DNA from: Burkholderiales bacterium | GTDB taxonomy: Bacteria; Pseudomonadota; Gammaproteobacteria; Burkholderiales; Casimicrobiaceae | Length of the DNA: 64,000 nt | Assembly: GCA_020853025.1 (NCBI GenBank) | Contig: JADYZP010000040.1 | Coordinates: 34,326-98,325, forward strand | Reading direction: 5' to 3' | In this document: piece after piece, positions 54,193-61,517 of the stretch | Layout: each line of letters opens with the position of its first letter | How positions within the stretch are numbered: position 1 is the stretch's first letter | The notes under the pieces: model-generated | Told to the model about the DNA's origin: nothing | Databases searched by the model: none | The model's input: the letters and a program-made list of their open reading frames with translations, nothing else | Program-made: the position numbers and the translations under genes

Positions 54193-55424
54193 CGCCGGGC
54201 GCGCAGCGCTCGGGCGCTCATCTGCTTCCGCGCGGCCAGCTTGCGGAGAACGTGCTGCACTTCGTGCGTGTGCTGCGCGCGGCGGGACTGCCGGTCGGCC
54301 CGGCAAAGGTGATCGACGCCATCGCCGCGGTAGAGGCGGTAGGGGTTGCGAATCGGACCGACTTTCGCGAGGCGCTGGCCACGGTGCTGGTGTCGCGACA
54401 CGAGCATCTCGCGATGTTCGAGCAGGCCTTCGATCTCTACTGGCGCAATCCGAAGCTGCTGGAGAAGCTGGTGGCGGCGATGTTGCCGCAGGTCTATGCG
54501 CGCAGCGGCGAGCAGGAGCCGCCGCCCGAATTGCCCGCGCGCCTCGCGCAGGCGATGCTGCCGCAGAAGCCGAAAGATGCGCGTCCCGACGATGAGGATG
54601 AAGTCGACCTCGATGCAGCATTCACGTTTTCCGCGCGCGAAATCCTGCAGAAAAAGGATTTCGCGACCATGACCGCCGACGAGCTGGCGCAGGTGAAGGC
54701 GATGCTCGCGCACCTGACGCTGCCATTGCCTCTGCTGCCGCGGCGGCGAACGCGCGCGGCGGCGCGCGGCTCGCGCGTCGATCTGCGGGCGACATTGCGC
54801 CGGATGACCGGTGCGGCCGGGGCGGTGGCGCCGCTTGCGTTTCGCGCGCGCCTGCGCCGGCCGCCGCCGCTGGTCGTGCTCTGCGATATCTCGGGCTCGA
54901 TGGATCGTTACGCGCGCATGCTCCTGCACTTCCTGCACGCGATCACCAACGACACGCATCGCGTGCGCACGCTGGTGTTCGGCACGCGGCTGACCAACAT
55001 TACGCGCCACCTCGCGCATCGCGACGTCGACGTCGCGTTGGCGCGGGTCGCCACCTCGGTCGACGACTGGGCGGGCGGCACGCGCATCGGCGCCTGTCTG
55101 CAGGATTTCAACCGGCGCTGGTCGCGGCGCCTGCTCGGACAGAACGCCGTGGTGCTGCTGATCAGCGACGGCCTCGACGCGGATGCCGGCGAAGGCCTCG
55201 CCTTCGAGGCCGAGCGGCTCGCCAAGTCCTGCGCGCGTCTGATCTGGCTCAATCCGCTGCTGCGTTACTCAGGCTTCGAGGCGCGGCCGGCGGGGATACG
55301 CGCGATCCTTCCCTATGTCGACGACTTCCTGCCGGTGCACAACTTTGCATCGCTGCGCGACGTCTCCGCCGCGCTCGATCCGCGCCGCGTGCGGTCGGCT
55401 CGGCGCCCGCTTGCGACGGCCTGA
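54189..55424 (+). CDS. coxE: VWA-domain protein CoxE
   Basis: A 411-residue VWA_CoxE protein. The N-terminal half is helical (ENVLHFVRVLRAAGLPVGPA) and the C-terminal von Willebrand A domain has the metal-ion site CDISGSMDRYARMLLHFLHA and LLISDGLDADAG. It pairs with CoxD as an ATPase/VWA maturation couple. The start is GTG 54189 overlapping the coxD stop. The next gene starts 4 bp after its stop. Confidence 0.92.
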   Translation: MTPGAQRSGAHLLPRGQLAENVLHFVRVLRAAGLPVGPAKVIDAIAAVEAVGVANRTDFREALATVLVSRHEHLAMFEQAFDLYWRNPKLLEKLVAAMLPQVYARSGEQEPPPELPARLAQAMLPQKPKDARPDDEDEVDLDAAFTFSAREILQKKDFATMTADELAQVKAMLAHLTLPLPLLPRRRTRAAARGSRVDLRATLRRMTGAAGAVAPLAFRARLRRPPPLVVLCDISGSMDRYARMLLHFLHAITNDTHRVRTLVFGTRLTNITRHLAHRDVDVALARVATSVDDWAGGTRIGACLQDFNRRWSRRLLGQNAVVLLISDGLDADAGEGLAFEAERLAKSCARLIWLNPLLRYSGFEARPAGIRAILPYVDDFLPVHNFASLRDVSAALDPRRVRSARRPLATA

Positions 55425-55428
55425 ACCG

Positions 55429-56421
55429 ATGTCCCGGCTCCCGCTGACGCTCGGCTGCTGGAACTACGACCGCACGCGCGCGCTGGTCGACGGCAGCGTC
55501 GTCGCCGACGGCATCGATCTCAACTACCTCGACATGCCGGTCGAGGAGACGTTCTTTCGCATGCTGCGGCATCGCGAGTTCGACGTCGCCGAGCTGTCGC
55601 TGTCGTCGTACACGGTGTCGCTGTTTCGCGAGCCGCGCCAGTTCATCGCGATTCCGGTGTTTCCGTCGCGTTGCTTCCGTCACTCGAGCATTTTCGTGAA
55701 CGCGGACTCGGGAATCCGCGAGCCGCGCGACCTGATCGGCAAACGGGTCGGCAATCCCGAGTACCAGATGACGGCACCCGCGTGGATTCGCGGCATCCTG
55801 TCCGAGCATCACGACGTGCCGGTGGACAGCGTCACTTACGTGACTGGCGGCGAGGAGGAGCCCGGGCGCCCGGAGAAGATCAGGCTCGAGCTGCCGCCAG
55901 CGATTCGCGTCGAAGGCATCGGCCCCACGCAGACGCTGTCGGCGATGCTGCGCGAAGGCGCGATCGACGCGCTGTACACGGCCCGCGCGCCATCATCGTT
56001 TGGCGCCGGTGACGGCCGCGTCCGCCGGCTGTTTCCGGATTTCCGGAAGGTCGAGCAGGAATATTTCCGGACTACCAGAATCTTTCCGATCATGCACGTG
56101 GTCGCGATCCGTCGCGACGTTTACGACGCGCATCGCTGGATCGCGCAATCGCTGTGCAAGGCCTTCGTGGAGGCGCAGCGGCGAACCTACCGGGACTTGC
56201 GCGAATCGGCGGCATTGAAGGCGATGCTGCCGTGGGCCAACGCGGAGTTCGAGGACGCGGTGGCGTTGATGGGCGACGACTACTGGCCCTACGGCTTTGC
56301 CCGCAACCGCGATACGCTGGCGACGTTCCTGCGCTATTCGCACCAGCAGGGTCTGGCGAAGCGGATGCTGGAACCCGAGGAATTGTTCGCGCCGGAAACG
56401 CTCGAGTCCTTTGTCATCTGA
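55429..56421 (+). CDS. 4,5-dihydroxyphthalate decarboxylase (Pht5)-like protein
   Basis: A 330-residue protein with a periplasmic-binding-protein-like type II fold but no signal peptide: LTLGCWNYDRTRALVDGSVV, FDVAELSLSSYTVSLFREPR, GIGPTQTLSAMLREGAIDAL, FPIMHVVAIRRDVYD. This matches proteins annotated as 4,5-dihydroxyphthalate decarboxylase or ABC substrate-binding-like. Its position between coxE and coxG suggests it works on the substrate or product of the molybdenum enzyme, maybe an aromatic acid. Only the context supports that. Confidence 0.82.
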   Translation: MSRLPLTLGCWNYDRTRALVDGSVVADGIDLNYLDMPVEETFFRMLRHREFDVAELSLSSYTVSLFREPRQFIAIPVFPSRCFRHSSIFVNADSGIREPRDLIGKRVGNPEYQMTAPAWIRGILSEHHDVPVDSVTYVTGGEEEPGRPEKIRLELPPAIRVEGIGPTQTLSAMLREGAIDALYTARAPSSFGAGDGRVRRLFPDFRKVEQEYFRTTRIFPIMHVVAIRRDVYDAHRWIAQSLCKAFVEAQRRTYRDLRESAALKAMLPWANAEFEDAVALMGDDYWPYGFARNRDTLATFLRYSHQQGLAKRMLEPEELFAPETLESFVI

Positions 56422-56489
56422 CGCATGCCGGCCGCGGCTTTTGATACGATGCTCCACCGAGCGACGGCGCGTCGAGGGAGCCAAGACGA

Positions 56490-57074
56490 ATGGAGATGAC
56501 CAACACCCGGCGCGTTCCGGCGCCGCCGGCCGAAGTCTGGGCGGCATTGAACGACCCGGAAGCCTTGAAGGCCTGCCTGCCCGGATGCGAGACCTTGGAG
56601 CAGACCGGCGACGGCGAATGGCGGGCGGTGATGGCGGCCAAGGTCGGTCCGGTATCCGCGCGCTTCACGGGCACCATGCGCATGACCGACAGCACGCCGC
56701 CGACTGGCTACACGCTGAAATTCGAGGGGCAGGGCGGTGCCGCCGGTTTTGCCAACGGCGAGGCGAAGGTGACGCTCGCACCCGCCGAAGGCGACGCGAC
56801 GGCGCTGAACTACGCGGTGAAGGCGAACGTCGGCGGCAAGCTCGCGCAGATCGGATCGCGGCTGATCGACGGCGCCGCCGCCAAGATCGCCGATGACTTC
56901 TTCGCACGCTTTTCCGAGCGGCTTGCACCGGCGGTGCCGATCGTCGCCGAAGAAGGCGTGGTCGTCGACGTTGCCGCGGGCCGCGCGCCCGGCAACCAGC
57001 GCTGGATCCGCTACGTGTCGATCGCCGCAATTCTGGCGATCATCGCGTACCTCGCGCTGCGTGGCTTCCGGTAG
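56490..57074 (+). CDS. coxG: CoxG-like SRPBCC protein with C-terminal membrane anchor
   Basis: A 194-residue protein. The first 150 residues are the CoxG/SRPBCC fold: RVPAPPAEVWAALNDPEALK, ACLPGCETLEQTGDGEWRAV, ADDFFARFSERL. A hydrophobic helix, RYVSIAAILAIIAYLALRGF, ends it. CoxG is thought to recruit CO dehydrogenase to the inner face of the membrane, and the anchor agrees. It converges on the glycosyltransferase gene with 5 bp between stops. Confidence 0.92.
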   Translation: MEMTNTRRVPAPPAEVWAALNDPEALKACLPGCETLEQTGDGEWRAVMAAKVGPVSARFTGTMRMTDSTPPTGYTLKFEGQGGAAGFANGEAKVTLAPAEGDATALNYAVKANVGGKLAQIGSRLIDGAAAKIADDFFARFSERLAPAVPIVAEEGVVVDVAAGRAPGNQRWIRYVSIAAILAIIAYLALRGFR

Positions 57075-57079
57075 GATCG

Positions 57080-58735
57080 CTAGTATTTCGGAAGTTCCGT
57101 CGTGCCGCAGTCGCGGTAATCGGCGACGACGATCGTGTACAGCGGCTTGCCGGCCGTGTTGATTATGTTTTCTTCACTGGCCTTGCATGGATGCTCACGA
57201 GCGAGCAGCGCGTCCAGCCGCGCGCGCGCACCCGCGAATACCGTGTAGCGCGGCGTATGCAGCACGAAGGCGACGCGCTTGCCCGGCAGATGCGCGGCCA
57301 CCGCCTGCCGCAGGTCGGGGCGATCGAGGTCGGTCGCATCGATCAGGCGCCACGTCCATTCGCGATAGCCGCTGGCGCGCTTGCGGTCGGCCAGCGTGAC
57401 CAGCTGCTGGTGCAGTCCCCAATCCACCGAAATCACGCGGTCGACGCCGAGTTCTTCCAGCCGCGTCGAGAGCTTCGCAATGGCGGGATCGAACGGTGCC
57501 CGGAAGTCGCGATCGTAGCGCCAGGCGTCGACATGGCGAATCGTGATTGCGATGTTCCACGCAAGCAGCGCGCCGCAGACGACGGCGCCGGTGACGGCGA
57601 CGCTCGCGCGAAAACCGCGCCCGCCCTCCCTGGAGGTTCCGCCGCCGTGCTGCGCAGCGATGGCAAGCAAGGTCACGAGGTGCAGCGCCGGCAGCGGCCA
57701 GATGGTCACCAGGTGGTGAGTGCCGCCGACTTGCCGCGTGGCGATGATTGCGATCACGAGGAACACGGACGCCGCGGTGATGAAGGCAAGCAGGCGCCGA
57801 GCCGGCGTCCACGGCCGCCAGCGGGCCAGCAGCATGACGGCGGCACCGAATTGCGCGAGCGCCAGGAAATTGAAGGCGCTGGTGACTGGCATCTCGAAGC
57901 CGAACACCCAGTTCACGACCGACGAGCCGGAAAACGTCGCCGCGAAGAGGTTCCACACCTTGACGACCTGGCCGGACCACGACAGCGTGTCGGCGTCACC
58001 CAGAATGTCGAGTTGCGCCGCGCGGTTGACCAGCGTGACGACACCCCACGCCAGCAGCGCCGCGGTCACTGCGGCGAGAGCCGGCTGCCACGGCCATCCG
58101 GAGCGCAGGCGGTCGACGACCTGCCGCCACGCGACGACGAGCGCGGCGCCCGAGAACGCGGTGATCACCCAGATGAAGTTGATCTTGTCGACAAAACCGA
58201 CCAGGATCGCGACGCAGAGCGTGAGCAGCCAGTGCATGCGGCCGGTCTGCAGCCAGCGCCAAAGCGCGACCAGCGCCAGCACGCGCAGGAATGCGGCGAT
58301 CATCTGTGGTCCCCAGTCCAGGCGGGCGTGCCCGAGCAGCACCGGGTCGGTGACCAGCAGGATGAGCAGCAGCGCGGCCCACGCGCCGCCGAGTTCGCGC
58401 CGCACGAACGACCAGAGCACGACCAGTGCTGCGGCGGCGATCAGGATCGAAGGCAGGCGCACGGTCCAGACGTTGGTGCCGAAGACGGCGAACAACGGCG
58501 CATGCAGCCAGGCCTTGACGGCGCCGACGTAGCCAAGGGTCTGCAGCAACGGCAGGCAGCCGAACTGGACCGTGACCGCGGCGTCGACGTCGCAATAGCC
58601 GAGCACGCGCAGCGACACCGGCACGAAGATCACCTCGTCGTAGTAGTAGCCGGGCTTGTCGAGCGCGACGGTCGCCAGCACCAGGAAGATGGCGACGAAA
58701 ATGGCGGGAACTGCGTAGCGGAGCGGTGACGACAC
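57080..58735 (-). CDS. GT39/ArnT-like membrane glycosyltransferase
   Basis: A 551-residue protein with about eleven helices. The periplasmic-loop acid motif GYYYDEVIF near residue 30 corresponds to the DE of PMT/ArnT-type enzymes, followed by TVRLPSILIAAAALVVLWSF and a lone soluble C-terminal domain from about residue 420. Such GT-C enzymes move a sugar from a polyprenyl-phosphate donor to lipid A, protein or glycan. The acceptor is unknown. It stands alone, upstream of a region of IS remnants. Confidence 0.8.
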   Translation of the reverse strand: MSSPLRYAVPAIFVAIFLVLATVALDKPGYYYDEVIFVPVSLRVLGYCDVDAAVTVQFGCLPLLQTLGYVGAVKAWLHAPLFAVFGTNVWTVRLPSILIAAAALVVLWSFVRRELGGAWAALLLILLVTDPVLLGHARLDWGPQMIAAFLRVLALVALWRWLQTGRMHWLLTLCVAILVGFVDKINFIWVITAFSGAALVVAWRQVVDRLRSGWPWQPALAAVTAALLAWGVVTLVNRAAQLDILGDADTLSWSGQVVKVWNLFAATFSGSSVVNWVFGFEMPVTSAFNFLALAQFGAAVMLLARWRPWTPARRLLAFITAASVFLVIAIIATRQVGGTHHLVTIWPLPALHLVTLLAIAAQHGGGTSREGGRGFRASVAVTGAVVCGALLAWNIAITIRHVDAWRYDRDFRAPFDPAIAKLSTRLEELGVDRVISVDWGLHQQLVTLADRKRASGYREWTWRLIDATDLDRPDLRQAVAAHLPGKRVAFVLHTPRYTVFAGARARLDALLAREHPCKASEENIINTAGKPLYTIVVADYRDCGTTELPKY

Positions 58736-58799
58736 GAGCGGATCTGGAACGGGAGGCGGTCGCGTCGAGTAGACGCCAAGCGCTGTTCGGGGTCAAGTT

Positions 58800-58839
58800 G
58801 AACCGGTACCCTTTTCGTGGACGCCAAGGGTAACGGTTC
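58800..58839. repeat. 14-bp inverted repeat with 12-nt loop
   Basis: GAACCGGTACCCTT (58800-58813) and AAGGGTAACGGTTC (58826-58839) pair with one mismatch around a 12-base loop. It lies in the 443-bp non-coding stretch 58736-59178. There is no T tract, so it is not a typical terminator. It may be part of a mobile-element end. Confidence 0.65.
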
Positions 58840-58854
58840 ATCACTCCTCATCCC

Positions 58855-58873
58855 CTGCTCAAAAATTGAGCAG
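58855..58873. repeat. 8-bp perfect hairpin
   Basis: CTGCTCAA and TTGAGCAG flank AAA, a perfect 8-bp stem with a 3-nt loop. It lies just inside the IS21-like end. No U tract follows, so terminator function is doubtful. Confidence 0.5.
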
Positions 58874-58889
58874 AGTAGGCTGAACACCC

Positions 58890-58949
58890 GGGTCAGTTTT
58901 GAATCGGCATCACCCCGCCAAGTGGGTCAGTTTTCGGTCGGCGGCAACA
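58890..58949. mobile_element. IS21-family-like terminal repeats (one end remnant)
   Basis: Two direct copies of GGGTCAGTTTT (58890-58900, 58924-58934), each followed by a TCGGC-containing tail (GAATCGGC and CGGTCGGCGGCAACA), match the tandem GGGTCAG end repeats of IS21-family elements. The outer tip reads ACA at 58947-58949, equivalent to TGT on the other strand. No istA/istB gene remains here, so the element is deleted apart from this end. Confidence 0.55.
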
Positions 58950-59010
58950 CTGATTGGGCCGCTCGATCACCACATCGCGCAGCAGGTACGGGTAGATCTT
59001 GCGGACGGCC
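58950..59010 (-). pseudogene. IS3-family transposase fragment
   Basis: On the minus strand the bases next to the IS21-like tip encode IYPYLLRDVVIERPNQ, the characteristic (I)YPYLLR...RPNQVW segment just before the integrase core of IS3-family transposases. The reading stops exactly at the IS21-like end (RPNQ|). Up to 59178 the rest cannot be read as transposase in one frame, so it is decayed. Confidence 0.45.
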
Positions 59011-59178
59011 CCGACCTGCTTCCTGACCGCCAGTCGGGTAGCGAACCGACCGGCACGCCATCGCGACGTCCACGACAGCGTGCCGCCAGTTCCGCCAGTG
59101 ACTTGCCGACGCCGAGCGCCTCAAGCGTGACGCCGACCGCCTTGCACGAGCGCCACAAGCGCGACCCGAATCACCCGC

Positions 59179-60006
59179 TCACGGCGGGCCCTTGCCGAAC
59201 CCCCGCTGCAGGTCGCTCATCGCTTCCTGGCTGACGCTGAATAACGTCTGATGAACTCGATCCAGGTCGATGATCAGCAGGACGACCGCCGAAAACGTCG
59301 CCACCATCGCCAGTCTGGCCAGTGCGCTCCGGCCCGACGAGAGCCCCATGTCGTATCCCATCAGCGCGGTGGACATGATCGCCATGAAGAAGATCGTTAT
59401 CCAGATGCTCTGCGGGATTCGGGCACGCAGGCCGACGGCGATGCGGTTCCCATGCATGTCGATCACGTCGTTGACCGCGCTGACCAGCAGTCCAACCACC
59501 ACCGAATCCGGGTGCTTCTTCGCCAGTTCAGATACCTGCGCCCACAACCTGGCATGGGTCTCCTCCGAACGTGCGATGCTCTGGCTGAGTTCACCTTCGG
59601 CATCGAGCCGGTTCACGTTCGCCCGATCCTCGACGTACCGCTGCAGCAGCTGCCGGATGGCGGCACCCTGTGGATCCTCCACCAGTTGCGCGCGCAGGTA
59701 GGCGGTGCCGATGGCGTTGGCCTCGGTCACCACCAGTTGCTTGCGGTCCTGGAAACGGGACGCGGCATTGCCGAAGGTGAATGCGAGCATGAAGGCCAGC
59801 AGTCCGGCGACGGCGCCGGTGATTCCGCCGCCCAGGGGCTTCCGGTCCGCCTCGGGTATGTGCCGGTTGTTGAAGCGCCCCAGTTGCAGTCCGACTTCCG
59901 AGCACAGCATGAGGAAGGCAACGATCGCTGCATAAACCGCAATTAGCGTCGAAGCCTCCGCCCATGCGCCGATCGAGTCGGTCCACGCGCCAAACGACGT
60001 AGGCAT
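59179..60006 (-). CDS. DUF4239/bestrophin-like membrane protein
   Basis: A 275-residue protein with four predicted membrane helices, two near the N-terminus (LIAVYAAIVAFLMLCSEVGL; GAVAGLLAFMLAFTFGNAAS) and two near the C-terminus (IWITIFFMAIMSTALMGYDM; LAMVATFSAVVLLIIDLDR), with a charged helical middle. The second helix ends FTFGNAASRFQDRKQLVVTE, and LIIDLDRVHQTLFSVSQEAM lies near the end; this is the DUF4239 pattern, distantly like bestrophin channels. ATG 60006 has GGAGACCCTTG upstream. It is intact between decayed flanks; function unknown. Confidence 0.78.
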   Translation of the reverse strand: MPTSFGAWTDSIGAWAEASTLIAVYAAIVAFLMLCSEVGLQLGRFNNRHIPEADRKPLGGGITGAVAGLLAFMLAFTFGNAASRFQDRKQLVVTEANAIGTAYLRAQLVEDPQGAAIRQLLQRYVEDRANVNRLDAEGELSQSIARSEETHARLWAQVSELAKKHPDSVVVGLLVSAVNDVIDMHGNRIAVGLRARIPQSIWITIFFMAIMSTALMGYDMGLSSGRSALARLAMVATFSAVVLLIIDLDRVHQTLFSVSQEAMSDLQRGFGKGPP

Positions 60007-60225
60007 CAAGGGTCTCCGTTCCAGTGAACTGGCTCAGCGGCGAGCATCGGTTTTGCGTGGGACTCGAGACGCCGCCTGCTTGGGCGGCAACGATCCGGCG
60101 AACGCCCTGCCGTCGGTGATCCATCGCGCCAAACATCCGGCGCTCGGTGATTGCGTGCCAATCTTACAGCGCATCACCGCACGCCAGGGCCGTACTTTCG
60201 TCGACAGCCATCGCCCGCCCCGTCG

Positions 60226-60600
60226 TCAAGCGAGCGCGGTGGTTGACTCGCTTGCCAGCATACGGCTTATCCGCAAGGCTTCTTCGCGCAGCGATCCGGC
60301 GATTTCCTCGCGTCGCGCACCACGCAAGCGGCTGTTGACGGCGACGATGCTGAGCGCGGCGTGCGGGGTACCGAAGCGGGTCGGAATGACGACGCCGATT
60401 CCGGTGACCTCGGGAATGAGATCGCCGTCGTTGAGCGCATAACCCAACTTGCGTGTGCGCTCGAGCATGCGCCGAAGGACCGGCTCCGACAACTGGCCGT
60501 AACGATAAAGGCGCGGACGGTTCTTGTGGATCACGTCCTCGACCTCGGCGTCCGACAAACTCGCGAGCAATGCTGCGCTCGAGCCTGCGCTGCAGCGACA
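60226..60600 (-). pseudogene. IclR-family regulator, C-terminal fragment
   Basis: The frame GSSAALLASLSDAEVEDVIH, GVVIPTRFGTPHAALSIVAV and EEIAGSLREEALRISRML is the effector-binding half of an IclR regulator. The N-terminal winged helix is missing: homology stops abruptly near 60600 where an autotransporter sequence of opposite orientation begins. The first start-like codon (TTG 60570) is inside the domain, so the product, if any, cannot bind DNA. The 219-bp gap from 60007 holds nothing else. Confidence 0.75.
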
Positions 60601-61517
60601 CGCTGTATGGCTGCGCCGAGCGCAGCGGCGAGTATCACTATGTCCGTCAAGGGCAATGCACCTGGGGCCGCGTCCAGGGGCAGGAATTCAAGCAGCGCGA
60701 GACCGGAGACAACGTGGGCTTCGACACCTCGGGTTGGCAGGTTGCCACCGGCATCCGGTTCGACGCCGGCCATGACTGGCAGCTTGGCACCGCGCTGTCC
60801 TGGGAATCGAACCGCTTGCGCACCAACGGCGTGGGCTCGAGCGACGGCTATCAATTGAACCTCGGGCTGTCCGCGACGCGCAACGTCGCGGCCGCGCAGT
60901 ACTCGGGTTCGCTCGCGTTCGGCTACGCGGACGACGACCTCAGCCGCACTCCTGCGGAAGGCAGCGGCGTGTCCAAAGCAACTCAGAAAGTGAAAAGTGT
61001 CGCAGGCCATCTTCGTGCTGCCTATCTGTTCGGGGACGGTGGCTGGTACTTCAAGCCCTGGATCGACGCTGGCGCGGAGTGGCTCGACATGCCCGGTTTC
61101 AGCGAGTCGGGAGACAGTCCCTTTGCGCTGCGCGTGCAGGGCCAGACCGATACCTATTTCCAGGTCCAGCCCGCGCTCGAGGTCGGCACCGAATTCCAGG
61201 CCGACAACGGCATGCGGATCCGCCCGCGGCTCACGCTGGCCTTGATCCAGTTCCTCGGTGCCGCCAGTCCCTCGGCAAGCGCCACGTTCGCGTCCACCCC
61301 TGGCGGCGTGGACCCGTTCCGCACCAGCACGAATCTGGACAGGACCCAGTTATGCGTCGTCGCCCTTGACCGAGGACGGTACGGGAATTGCTTTGATGGG
61401 TTGCGGCTGCCGTTGCGGAGCCGGGGCGCACATTGCCACTCAGCCGATCAGAAGATCGTGCATGGGGGAATTGTCGCCTTCAGCCGTTTCGACCCAACAG
61501 CGAGCCCACAACAATGA
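60594..61517 (+). pseudogene. Autotransporter beta-barrel fragment
   Basis: The frame reads DTLYGCAERSGEYHYVRQGQ, GWQVATGIRFDAGHDWQLGT, FGYADDDLSRTPAEGSG, GHLRAAYLFGDGGWYFKPWI and VQPALEVGTEFQADNGMRIR, alternating strands of an autotransporter barrel. The passenger and signal peptide are missing. After RTSTNLDRTQ (about 61350) the expected last strands are scrambled by probable frameshifts. The start is fused to the truncated IclR fragment. The ORF's first 45 codons are antisense to IclR and not real. Confidence 0.7.

Noticed and set aside
58855..58873. Rho-independent terminator
   Set aside because: A good stem but no T tract on either side.
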